64,000 nt of DNA from Hirsutella rhossiliensis (Eukaryota; Ascomycota; Sordariomycetes; Hypocreales; Ophiocordycipitaceae), in NCBI RefSeq assembly GCF_020360975.1, contig NW_025408670.1:1612001-1676000 (forward strand), given 5' to 3'. The translations under genes and the position numbers were made by a program. The notes under the pieces are model-generated. The model did not search any database, was not told where the DNA came from, and saw nothing but the letters and a program-made list of their open reading frames with translations. This document shows, piece by piece, positions 1 to 10,827 of this stretch. The stretch's first letter is position 1. Every line of letters starts with the position of its first letter.

Positions 1-775
1 ACCTGCAACCTCTGGCCTACAATAGGCGCGGCTCAAAGGACAATCGTCCAAGTATTATATGTGGAGGTTGTGTCTTGGACGTGAACAAGTCGATTTGTTT
101 GGCGGGACCATCTGGAACAAGCTTAAAAACCGATTGGCAGCCTTACTGTATTAATTAATTACTCACACATTATTGCTAGAACCCGTCTCTTCCCGTCTTT
201 AGCGCGTCGACAGTCTGGAGGCAAAAAAGCCCCGCGGAAAGGGCCGAGAAGAAGGGAAAAAACGCCCAGAAACAGGGAAAAGACTGGACAAGAGGAAACG
301 TGTGATGCGGCGACTCCAAAGGAGCATCGAATGATAAACCGCGGTTCCTTCTAAAAAGAAACAACGATCAAATGAAACAGCAGTCTGGCGGGGCAAAGGA
401 AAAAAAGCACTCGGTACGGATGTTTTGACGAGATATTCACACGAGGGGAATTCTCGCCAGCAGTCTTCGGATACGCCGTACACGGTAGCCCGACAAGGCA
501 ACAAGAGGGCCTGCCGAGCTGCTCGCCAAGATGCTCGAGCTCGGGTTTCCCATGCACCCATTACCTGCATACTCGACGCTCGTTCATCAGTTGCCCCTGT
601 ACCACCACACAAGGTCTCTTCATAGCCCTCGGGGACATGCACGAGTGTATCTGCATGCGCCCTCATGCACGGTTACGGTGGCCACCACCCTCTCCAGGGG
701 GCTATTTTTGGGCCTCTGCCCCCTTCTCTCGTATTCCTGCACCTGGTGAATGGAAGCCATGGAATTCATACAGTA

Positions 776-837
776 CACAGACACACAGACACACACACAC
801 ACACACACATATGTACACACACACACACATACACACA

Positions 838-886
<49 letters not shown>
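776..886. repeat. CA/TG dinucleotide microsatellite
   Basis: About 110 bp of nearly pure AC repeat, interrupted by a few T substitutions (ATATGTAC near 809-816, ATAC near 829 and 843). It stays open in several frames only because it is a simple repeat, giving artificial His-Thr or Cys-Val peptides. Confidence 0.97.
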
Positions 887-888
<2 letters not shown>

Positions 889-2156
889 GCCCGTCTGACC
901 CAAGCCGCGGTATCACGGTGGCGGCAGTCCATAGGGCAGGTTGAGGTGAGGTGATGGCTGACATACATGGGCTTGGATATAAGATGGGTGGTGAGCACGC
1001 AGATTGGATTGGCGATAGACACTCTTGTCAACAGCGTGACCCGGCAAAATGGAAGTTAAAGAAAAAAAACTGGATATTAGTGCGAAGAACAAAGAAAAAT
1101 AAACAAGAGAGCCCCCGGGACCCTGGCGCCCCGGGGCGTCCGTGCACCCTTCCGTGTCTCTCTCGGGCTGCTGCTCCCGGATCGCCAGACCCGAGCATTT
1201 ATTTGGATTTGTGTGCGATCCTCCATTGGCGCCACGGCAGCAAAGCAAGCGCCCTCCCCAAGACACTGCTCACTGCTGCCCGCGTCTGTCGGCGCTCGGC
1301 CCTTTCTGTCGTTTTGCTCTTTTCCTTTCATCACGTGGCAGTTCATCATTACTCTCACTTACAGCAGCAGCCAACAGTCGGCATGGACGTCTTCTTCTCA
1401 TGCAGAGAGAGACATCCCGACTCCTCGATTTGCTTCTTCTTCATGTCCGAGACAGACAAGCGAGCAGACGACCGCCCTGTCTCTGCGCCTCGAGTGTCCG
1501 GAGCCAAGAGACCAGACCAGCGATGGAGGGCCTTGCTCGGAATCCGGGTGCCTTGCCGTTCCTCGGCTGTGCAGCACATCAGCGCGCTTCGGCGAGACGA
1601 GCGAGGTGATGCATCACGTTGCACCCGCCAGGCACCGGCTGGAGATGACGGTGGCACGAGCCACAACCTCTCTCTTGGCTTGGCGATTAATTATTATCCC
1701 AACATATCTTTTCTATCATCACTGCAAGCCCGCCGCAATCTCCGAATCCAAGGGTGCCCGAGGCTCCATACCGGTAGGGAGTTGGCTCAGCGCAGCACCT
1801 CACTGTAGGTAACTGTCTGCAGTGCCCGGCCTCCCCTAACCGCCCCCGCGCCGGGGATTTACCTCTCTGACCCGCCGCCCATCGAGCTGATAATACGATG
1901 GATGCTCACTGAAGAAATCAACCAACGGCCGCTAGCCGTAGCTCTCCCGTCGCCAGCCCTCCTCCAGTGCATCTATCCCCACACCACCCCCCGCCTCCGC
2001 TTTCATGAAGTAATTAATTAGACCATCATCCAAGTTAGCCGAGTGGTTCACGACGAGGTTTGGAAAAAATAAAACAAAAATAAAACCCCCTCAGTCTTGT
2101 ACGACGTCTTTAACCGCAAAGGGGAGCGCGATGACGTTTTGGTGCTGGCAGAGCCT

Positions 2157-2236
2157 CCCACCTCGACGGCCACCTCGACGGCCACCTCGACGGCCACCTC
2201 GACGGCCACCTCGACGGCCACCTCGACAGCCACTCC
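2157..2236. repeat. 12-bp minisatellite
   Basis: About six to seven tandem copies of a 12-bp unit CCACCTCGACGG, the last two degenerate (CGACAG, CTCCGACGG). Because 12 is a multiple of three, all six frames stay open (Thr-Ser-Thr-Ala, Arg-Pro-Pro-Arg, Val-Ala-Val-Glu). The long frames seen here are therefore not evidence of a gene. Confidence 0.95.
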
Positions 2237-2931
2237 GACGGCCAAAGGATCCCTCTCGTCTTCACCGTCCCATCTCGCCCACCCGCCGCCATCTCCTCTT
2301 CGTCGCGGAAACAAACATGTTTGGTTCCCGACATCTGGCCTGGAGCCGCCCACGCCCACTTCGTACATGTCCGCTCCGCGTCCCTTCACGCCCGCCCCAG
2401 GCTCGACACCGCAAGCTGCCGCGTGAGCCTGACTGCTGAGACACGCCGACATGGCTACGTTACATTGCACAAGTGTGCATCTTTATCCAACGCCCTCACC
2501 CACCCCGCTCTTCGCCACCCATGCCTTTGTCACGCAATTCACCGCATCTTTGCGTCTATCTGACGGGCGAGCAAGGAGAATCCAATAAACAAATCTTACT
2601 ATCAATCTAGTCTCTCCAAATACGACGGCAGCTGAAAACAAGACATGAACGCAAAAGAACCATAACGCCTGCCTTCCAAGGGCAAAATCTCGTCAGCCAG
2701 GCCCAGGACCCATAGAGTAGCAGTCGTCTGAGCGCACCCATCCTGCCTCGACTGCAGCATCTAGTCTGTCATCCGAGCCGGAAACCCTCCAATCCGCGTC
2801 TATATCAGCCAACATTATACAGAGATACGAGATGCAAACATGATCCCGCTAGTGGATGAATCAAAAAAAGACAAGATGAGAGAAAATGAGAGAAAATGAG
2901 AAACAAGGGGGAAAAAACCCCTGCAAAAGTC

Positions 2932-4456
2932 CTACAGCTCCTCATTGCCGTCACACTGCTGCATCATAACGACGCGGCTCACCTCGAGCTGAGGCTGAGT
3001 CCAGGTCGGGTACCACGCGTCGCGCGCCTTCCAAAAGTCCTTCTTGGCGCTGTTCGAGCGGTCCAGCCACGGCTTGCCCGACTTGCTGTCCTCGAACCAT
3101 CCGTTGGTGCCGCCGACGGCCAGGTTGATGACGAGGTAGAAGTCGTGGTCAAAGGGTGTGTTGTCGCGGCTTGTCTGGCTCCAAACGTCGGCCAGCCGCG
3201 TGCCGTTGGAGTTGGACTCGGGGAATCCGCCGCGCTTCCACATGGGCTTGTCAAAGTTGGTGTAGAGCACCTGCAGCAGCCGGCTGTTGACGTAGGTGAA
3301 GAGGTACTTTTGCGACCATTCGAGGCCAAACGTGTTGAAGCTTTTGCTGTACGTCGTGTGCAGAGCCCGGTGCTTGTTGTTGGTCTTCCACCACGCGTCG
3401 TTGGCCGAGTCTGGCCCCCAGTGCAGGGCCGATGACACGATGTCGTTGCCGCCCTGGGCGTAGCTCCAGTTGTTGCCCCGCGACTCCATGATGTCGATCT
3501 CGCCCGACGACGGCCAGCTGCCGTACGTGTCCTTGACTGGCATCATCCAGATGGCGGGCCACAGCCAGTCGCCCTCGGGCAGCTTGGCCGTCACCTCGAC
3601 CCGTCCGTACCGAATCTTGGCTCCCTTCTTGGTGTTGATGCGGCCCGACTTGGTGGGCGGCACAACGCTCGAGTTGCCGGCCGTCGTGTTGGTCGCCGCC
3701 ACGCAGCTGTACCAGTCCTTGGACGTGCAGGATCCGTCCTTGAGCAGGTTGATGACATTGTCCTTTTCCACCTTTTCGGCATCCTGGAGCGTTGCCTTGA
3801 TGACGAGCTTACCGTCACGTACAAAGACGTTTTCGTCATTGCTCGTTGTCTGCTCAAACTCGCCGTTTCTGTGCCGGGTTAGCCTCGAGCAACAGTGGAT
3901 GTGGAAATCAGAGAGAGAAGACGTGAGGAAAGCCGTACCCAAAGCCACCGACGGCCACCTCCTTGGTCCAGATGTTGGTGTTGAAGCCAGCGTCAAAGCT
4001 GTCGTCCATGACGGGACAGTACTTGTGCCGGACGACGCTGCGGATGCCGTCCCAAACAAGGAATCCCGAGACGGCGAGGCCGATCAGGATGCCGACAATG
4101 GGCAAGATGGTGACCCACTTCTCCTTGGGATCCCTCTTGTCGAGCCACGGCTTCTCGGCGTCGCCCTTTTTGACTCTCCGCGAGTGGAAATAGCGCTGGG
4201 AGCGTTCCTCGAGGCGCTGGCCCAGTGCGCTCGAGGATCCGTAGCTCGAGGGTGGCCGGGAGGCATCCGGGCTGCCAAAGGTATTGGTGCTTGCGCCAGG
4301 ACGATGCGACGAGGCCGTGTCGTTGTCGCCAAAGGGATTCCGGCTGCCGTCCGTGTTGGGCGTGCCGGGGCGCAGGGGCGTGACATTGGCCGAGGTGGCA
4401 GCTGAGGGGACGACGGGTCGGCCAAAGTAGCCGTTGGGGTATGGTTCAGGGTCCAT
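2932..4456 (-). CDS. membrane-anchored GH16 beta-1,3-glucanase-like protein
   Basis: Two exons (4456-3939 and 3868-2932, 70-nt intron) encode 484 residues. A Pro/Ser-rich cytosolic N-terminus (1-110) precedes one membrane segment (about 114-135) without a signal peptide, so type II topology is inferred. A concanavalin-like GH16 domain follows (about 150-484). The catalytic signature GEIDIMES lies at about 295-302, with Glu296, Asp298 and Glu301 all present. This differs from the insect beta-glucan-recognition proteins of the same family, which have lost these residues. The splice join gives GNGEFEQT, a conserved run of this subfamily. Likely role: cleaving or remodelling beta-1,3-glucan at the cell surface; the exact substrate cannot be read from sequence. 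The start is the first ATG after an upstream stretch with no coding character. Confidence 0.9.
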
Positions 4457-7060
4457 GGCGGCACAGGAGATGTGGATGGTCGCGGGAAGGGGAGAGGAGA
4501 AGAAGAGGCGTGGCTTCAGGAGGCGGGCGGGCGACCTAGAAGGCGGTCTTGGAGTTGATAATGGACGGCGAGCCCACAATTCGGATTTGCGACTGGGGCG
4601 GACGATGGTATCGTGGAACCCGAGGCCAGAGCTGGGGGACGGGGTCGAGAGACGGCAAAGGAATGAAAAGGGAGAGTATATATTATGAGAGAGTGACTGT
4701 GCCGAATAAGAGGAGAAGTCGAGATATTGGAAAAAGCAGAGGATACAAGGCGAGAATACCAAAGTCAATAAGGAATCACAGCAAAGTCTAAGACGGCTGA
4801 AGAGAAGCGGCTGGGCGTTTGATAGGCACGAGGCAGACTAGGATGAGGGTGCGTGGGCCAGAGAAGCAGCAGCATCTCGTGCCTCTGGATGGGGAGACGG
4901 GGACGGAGAGGCCGGGTGGAGGAAGGGTTGGACCTCTGGCGTCCATTAGGCGCCGTATGCATCATCCTTTGGTGCTCGATATGGCAGGCGCACAGTGGTG
5001 GAGCGGCCACAGATCCTGGCAGGGCTGTGCTGAACCGCTTGCCGCGAGGGACCGAGACCGAGAACAGGGGGGGAGGCGAACGAACGCCAGGTGGCGCTTC
5101 GCTTGCTGTCGTGTCAGTGCAAAGACGAATTTTGTGGGAGCACAGCAGCATGTTTCCCTGCATGTATTTGTACGGCGGACGGGCGGGTGAGCCGCTGCAA
5201 CTTTGGACGACGACGTTATTCGGATGGGGTGTGTGTGTGTGGTAGGAGGTAATTAACACAGGAGAAAAAGGGGGGGGGGGAGAAGAAAAGTGGCGGCCGT
5301 TGTGGCTGAGCTGTGGCTCACGAGTGCTAATTAGTGGGCCGCTTTGCCCAATTACGGAGTCGCTCCGGGCCCACTTTCGGGGATCTAGGAGCGATAAGCC
5401 GGGGGGGGAAGAGGGGAGGGGGGGAAGGCACCCTTGCAGCTAGAGAGACGCCCCTTCCTTGTGCATGTGCAAGTGTCAATATCTGCAGCGAGCATGCAAG
5501 AGAAGCACTCAAGCAGAGGTATTCGCGCTTGGTACTGCGATGTACAGGCGACATTGGGGGTCTGTGTTGTCGACGAGACAAAAAGGTCGAGAGAAAAAAA
5601 CAATCATGGTGGCAATGACGACTGTTGTAGAACGTCGTCTACTGGTACATGGCGGTATCGAGCTTTCTCAGGTTCTCACTCTCCTTGCAAGTGTCTCATT
5701 AGGTAGTTTTTTCATAGGCAGTACTGGACCTAGATAGTAGGTAGGTAGGTAATTATAAAAAATCCGTCTTGGACGGAGCACAGGTTGTACCCTCAAGGAG
5801 CACAGGTTGTATCTCGAGGGTACGGATACCTACAATCGACAACCAAAACCCACCCCTATATGCCTCTGCGGTTCCCATTGAGTTTCGGAGCAGGCAGAGG
5901 AGGAGTAGCAAGGATGGATGGAGCACACACCCACGGGCCCGGCGCGGCTGCGAAGAGCGAGCAAGACAACAATGCAACGTCTCTCGAGCGACCCTCGAGC
6001 GTCTGTTTGATGCAATCCTGACGTTTGGCGCTCAGCCGTCTGCCAGCCCACAATTGTCCAGTCGTGCTCAAGCTCAAAGGACAGGAGGGCAAAGAAAAAG
6101 AGGCCAGTCGGGCGCCTTTGCGATCCCATGGCTGCCCATCCCGGCCCAATGACGTGGCTGCCGTCGTCGGTATCGTGTCTGCAGACGCAGAGCCCGTGAC
6201 CGTCCGAAGATTGATTGTGTCCTGCTGTTGAGGCGAGAAGAGCAACGCAGAAACGACAATAGATTGCCAGCCGTGCCACCAGGCGTGTTACCTACTTTGC
6301 GTATGTGCTTGCAGGAGAGAGGGAGAGCGGCCATGTCAGAGAAAGCGGCGCAGCCGGCCGCCTTGGTAACAGCTCGGACTTGGCAAATAGAAACCTCATC
6401 TATACCGTCCATCGCCAAGCCGACGTCTCTCTCTACAGCGCCGACACGACGCCATCACCACCTGCATCTGCATGGGCCCCGTCTCCCCTTCTCTCCTCTC
6501 CAGGGACATGCCGGTGTCTCAAGCCGGGGGGGCCTCGGCAGATGACAGCGAGGCCGCAGGTCCGCGTCACGGAGAATGGGCTCGGTAAGCTCCGTTTTCG
6601 TCGTACACGCGGTGAAGCTTGCACTCGAGGTGGACCAAGCTTCTTGGCCGTGCCGAGCATTTGGTAGCACAAGCCTGCGTCCCAAAAACTGTATGTGTAT
6701 GTGCCCGTCGACGTTGATGGAGCAGACATGATGGGATGCCATGTGGCATGTGGGCGTACGTACATGCACCTACAGACTGTACAGCAAAACGCCTGTCTCG
6801 GTCTTCCGTGATAGTGCCTCGTTGACTTCCTGTTTGTTGCTGCCAATCTACCCGAGGCGTCGCGGACATGCATCGCGATGCAACTCGACGCCCGGCCCAG
6901 GCCCCCCCTCGCCGAACGGCCAACGCGCCGCCCGCCATCGACGACCCCCGAGTTCGCAGACGACGGCCTCATTCCCTCTTACATGACTTTGTTCCTGGGA
7001 AAGCCAATCCACCGACCCATGCGGTAAGAGTCGCCGGCCCAAGGATCCCGTCTCCCGCCC
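4457..7060. other. intergenic, shared upstream region of GH16 and fasciclin genes
   Basis: 2.6 kb without a supportable gene, between two divergent genes, so it should hold both promoters. It contains a G11 run (5270-5280), a purine-rich G tract (5401-5430), a GTAGGTAGGTAGGT tract (5737-5750), and a 15-bp direct repeat GGAGCACAGGTTGTA at 5775-5789 and 5797-5811. Open frames here lack family resemblance and consistent codon bias. Confidence 0.6.
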
Positions 7061-7508
7061 ATGCTGCCGTTCAAGATGTTGCCGCCCAAGATGCTGCCGC
7101 CCAAGATGCTCTCCGGCCTCGCCGCCGGCCTTTTCCTCTTGCTTCCGTTTGTTGCTGCGGCGGGCGAGCAGCAGGACCTGGGCTCCGTGCTTGAGGCAAG
7201 CCAGGATCTTTCCAAGTTCTATGACCTGCTCAAGGTGCGCCGAGAGTGCCCCTTTCTTGCTGATCAAGGAAGACGAGGCTGCTCCTGTAGCCTCGGACAG
7301 TGTTGAATGAGACGATACAGCAGTCACCATTCATGTTTGCAACCTGCTGATGCTTGCTGGTCCAGAAATACCCCGAAATCTTGCTCCAGCTCCCGAGCTA
7401 CACGGGCGTCACGGTGAGCCAGAGAGAAACCCGTGTCTATTGTTTACCCCCTTTTCCCAGACATCTCACCCACCCACTCCCCGTGTCTTTCCCTCTCACC
7501 CTCACTCT

Positions 7509-7565
<57 letters not shown>

Positions 7566-8659
7566 CCTGCATTCATCCGTTTCTCCGCACTGACCATGGC
7601 CAGATCATCGCCCCCACCAACGAAGCCTTCGACCGCATCCCCTACACCTCCCTCAACGCCGCCTGGGACCCGGCCGACAAGGCCAAGACGGTGCCCCTGT
7701 TGCAGTACCACATGATCCGCGGCACCCTCGCCACCGACGACGACGCCGCCCTCAGCCCGGGCCCCACACGCGCCCGCGCAACCCTCCTCGTCGACCGGGC
7801 CTACGCCAACGTCTCCGCCGGCCAGACCGTCCTCGCCGCCAAGCAGCCCGCCGGCGCCGTCGTCTTCACCTCGGGTCTCGGCTCGCGCTGCTCCGTCGTC
7901 GAGTCTGATCTTCGGTTCCAGGGCGGCGTCGTCCACGCCGTCGATAACCTCTTGGTCCCGCCCGCGCGTCTTGCCCAGACGGCGCGCGCCTTTGGTCTGA
8001 CTTCTTTTCTGGGCGCGCTTTATGCTGCCGGGCTCATGCCCGCTGTTGCTGATCGGAGCAATGTGACTGTCTTTGCGCCCCAGGATGCTGCCTTTGCCCT
8101 GGTCGGCGGCGGGCTCGAGAAGATGAAGACGGCCGAGCTCGCCCGCGTCATGAGCTACCACATCGTCCGCGGCCAGGTCCTCGTCTCGTCCGCCCTGGCC
8201 AACGGCTCCAAGCTCGAGACGCTGGCCGCACCCTCCGAGGCCGGCACACCGCGCCCCGTCACCATCCGCCAAGCCGGAAACAACAAATACGTCGACTCGG
8301 CCCAAATCATCCAGCCCGACATCCTCATCGCCAATGGTGTCCTCCATGTTGTTTCATCTGTGCTCAGCCCGGATGCCGGGACGGCGGCTGTCCCCAATCC
8401 AGACTCGGCCATTCAGCCTCCCGTTTTCCCCGTCAGCCGCGCTCGTCACCCCTTCACCTCGGCCCTGCCCTGCACCACGAATTGCCCCGTCGCCTCATCC
8501 GACGTCTTGGAAGCCGCCTCCACACCTTCCACCACTTTCTTCCTCGCCAGCTCCAGCAAAGGGGTCGGGGCGCCTGGCGCCGCCTGTACAGCCCATGTGG
8601 CCGGGGCCGCCGCCATTGGTCTTTTGGGGGTCGGTGCTGGGTTGGCGCCTTGGCTATGA
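7061..8659 (+). CDS. fasciclin (FAS1) domain surface protein
   Basis: Three exons (7061-7234, 7366-7413, 7604-8659) encode 425 residues. The N-terminus is a hydrophobic signal peptide ending near VAAAG, preceded by a threefold 15-bp repeat that supplies several in-frame ATGs (7061, 7073, 7088, 7103), so the exact start is uncertain. Two FAS1 domains follow. The first carries IIAPTNEAFDRI and ends at VVHAVDNLLVP; the second carries VTVFAPQDAAFAL and ends at GVLHVVSSVLSP. A Ser/Thr-rich stretch and a hydrophobic C-terminus (AAAIGLLGVGAGLAPWL) fit a GPI-anchored wall or membrane protein. FAS1 proteins mediate adhesion; the ligand is unknown. The second intron (7414-7603) is filled by a CCCTCA hexamer array. 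Confidence 0.88.
7493..7569. repeat. CCCTCA hexamer array inside an intron
   Basis: About twelve tandem copies of the hexamer CCCTCA fill the middle of the second fasciclin-gene intron. The unit differs by one base from the telomeric CCCTAA. It is closely followed by the acceptor at 7602-7603, so it may act as an extended pyrimidine-rich tract. Confidence 0.93.
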
Positions 8660-9436
8660 TCTCTTGTATATAGAACTGGGCTTGGCTCTTTCGACGAATA
8701 CTATACTGCAGCTTTGATGGCGATTTGAGAAAAGGCTAAGAGTTAGACAGAGGAAGGTTAATGAATGGTGAACTGGTTCTTACGGCAAAGGAGACGATAA
8801 TGAGCATAATGGGTACCCCAATCCACAGGTGCCTTGACCGTGTTTGCCGTAAGACAAGCCATATTTGGGTCCTCAAGCACACTTTAGCATCCCCGACATA
8901 TCGTCCCTGGTGCCAACGCCGTAAGACTGTACCGTGCGAGGTAAATTCAGATATGCAGAGGTGACTACGAATTTGCTGACTTGGGCGAGCGTCCGAGGAA
9001 AACATCAGTCTTGGTCCTCCTTTCAAACCGAAAACACGGTTGGTTAGACAGTTATGCAGACTTGACGAAGCGGGCAACAAGTGCTTTGTTCCAACGGCGG
9101 AGGCAGAGGCAAAACGCGTCACTAGGCACGATTTGTACTCTCACCAGGGATCGTCTCTCCATTTCCTGCAATGGTGCTAAAGCTAATGGGATGGCAATGC
9201 ACGTTGTCACGATGTCATTCCTCTCTTGGCTTGCTAAACAGCCCCGTCGTCCACAGTGCAAATCCTGTTCACGCGTCAACATGTGCAAGAGTCAAAGAGA
9301 GCAGGTCCATTTTCACATACTCATTATCGAGCATCGTCGCCCTTGCGTTCATGTCATGATACATCCCCTTCCGATCTATGAGGGGCCTTGGTTCGCGTTT
9401 TGACCTCGAGTCTCCCAAGCGGCAAGTAGCCAACAA
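8660..9436. other. intergenic, convergent 3' ends
   Basis: Lies between the plus-strand fasciclin gene and the minus-strand RNPS1-like gene, whose 3' ends face each other. I see no gene, repeat or structured element in it. The ORFs present lack codon bias and have no recognisable product. Confidence 0.6.
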
Positions 9437-10465
9437 TCAACGGTAGGCCCGTCGAGGACTATTGGATCGGTTGCGGTCGGCGTAGCTGTCGTAGCTGGGG
9501 CTGCGTCGACGAGGGCCATCGCCGAGCCGACTGCCGCCGGCGCCTCGTCGCGGAGGGGGCGACTTGGACCTCGAACGAGACGAGTAAGAATCGTACGACG
9601 TGCTGCGCTGCCTGAATCCACCACCGCGACCCCGGGGCCCACGAGGGGGCGACCTGAAGGGGGAACGAGAGCGAGAGCGTTCAGGGGCTTGGTACGCAGA
9701 AGGTCGCGGGCCGTATCGGCTGGGCGACGGAGGACGGCGACGACCGGGACCGCCCGCAGCATGATATACGCCAGGCCCGGGGAAGCCGCGTGGGCCACGT
9801 CCTCCACGAGAAGGGCCAAGCGGGACTCGAGGATCGATGTTGGCGCCTCGTCGGGCAAGGGGTGGATCGGGAGAGAAGATGCGACGCGGTAGCACAATGG
9901 AGACGTGGATGACGGCACCGTCAATCTGGCCCTCGTGCATGTGGGCGATGGCTTCCTCCGCGTCCTCGCGGTGTTGGTAGAGAATGTAGGCGGTGCCGCG
10001 GTTTGTGCCAACTTGATTGGGACACGCTTTAGCAGGCGTTTCAGGGTAAGCAGGCTGGAAGCGAGCTCACAAGTCCTGTTCATGGGAAGGTCGAGGTCTT
10101 GAATGGGGCCATAGCGGCCAAAGATCTCGCGGAGGTGGGCCTCTCGAATGTTCTTGGAGAGGCGTTCGACGACAACCTAGGGCAGAGAGCCGGTTATGAG
10201 CCATGGAAACGCGACGGAGTAAACAATAGGAACAGAAAAGAACCTTTGTGCCCAAGGGCGGCGGGAGCTCGCTTGGCTCGCGACTATCTCTGCCCCGAGC
10301 GCTGCGGCTGCCGCTTCGGTAGCGACCGTTGCGACGCGGCGGAGGCGTGGGCGAGCGCGACGGGGAACGCGAGTCATAGCGACGGCGGCGGCCATCAGCA
10401 GACCGGGGGGCCACAGAGTGAGTCCGGGACTGGTAGCGGCCACGCGAAGGCGATCGCGAAGCCAT
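9437..10465 (-). CDS. RNPS1-like SR/RRM RNA-binding protein
   Basis: Three exons (10465-10244, 10176-10071, 10011-9437; introns of 67 and 59 nt) give 300 residues. Residues 1-70 are Arg/Ser-rich. One RRM follows at about 75-152, beginning TKVVVERLSKNI and carrying the RNP1-type run TNRGTAYILY. A long Arg/Gly/Ser-Pro-rich tail with many SRS and SPS dipeptides completes it. The layout and RRM resemble metazoan RNPS1, a splicing activator and exon-junction-complex accessory factor, so a nuclear role in splicing or mRNA quality control is inferred. The splice join giving RTFGTNRG keeps frame and matches the RNPS1 RRM. No yeast-style gene name is assigned because the family is poorly named in moulds. 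Confidence 0.85.
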
Positions 10466-10827
10466 GCTTGGCAGCCGAGAGCAGCTCGGGCGGAGGTGAA
10501 GGGAGCTGAGGAAGCAAGTTGAGGCGGTGTTTGGGGGAGAAGCTCGTTGGTTGATTGAACGCGTTTTGCCGAGCTACCAAAGCATCTGCCCCAGATCACG
10601 TGCTCAACTTCCACCTCCGAGTACCGTAATTACTAATCTTTCAATCTGGGCGAGACATTGTCTTCTCCCACTTCAAACACTTGCATCGATGATTCAGTTT
10701 GGGTTCCCGCCGACTCGTACCTTGAGACCCTGGCATCCAAGATACATGCACAAGCCCCCTTCCAACAGAGGAACCACCCAATGAACTCGCCCACCCATGG
10801 CCACGCACTGCAGAGCACTCTCGGCGG

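Larger units (their letters stand above)
1..2931. other. gene-free region with simple repeats
   Basis: I see no supportable gene here. The open frames are unlike any family I know, mostly lack an ATG start, and overlap one another on both strands. The region holds a CA microsatellite (776-886) and a 12-bp minisatellite (2157-2236), described separately. A CT-rich tract around 1270-1450 looks like untranslated or promoter sequence rather than coding. The right end (about 2590-2931) is probably the 3' untranslated region of the minus-strand GH16 gene. Confidence 0.6.

Noticed and set aside
951..1808. 285-codon plus-strand open frame beside the CA repeat
   Set aside because: Unlike any family, low-complexity Arg/Ser/His composition, no splice or codon-bias support, and overlapped by equally long frames in other phases.
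2097..2470. Long frames on both strands over the 12-bp minisatellite
   Set aside because: Openness is a consequence of a repeat unit divisible by three; peptides are pure repeat plus composition.
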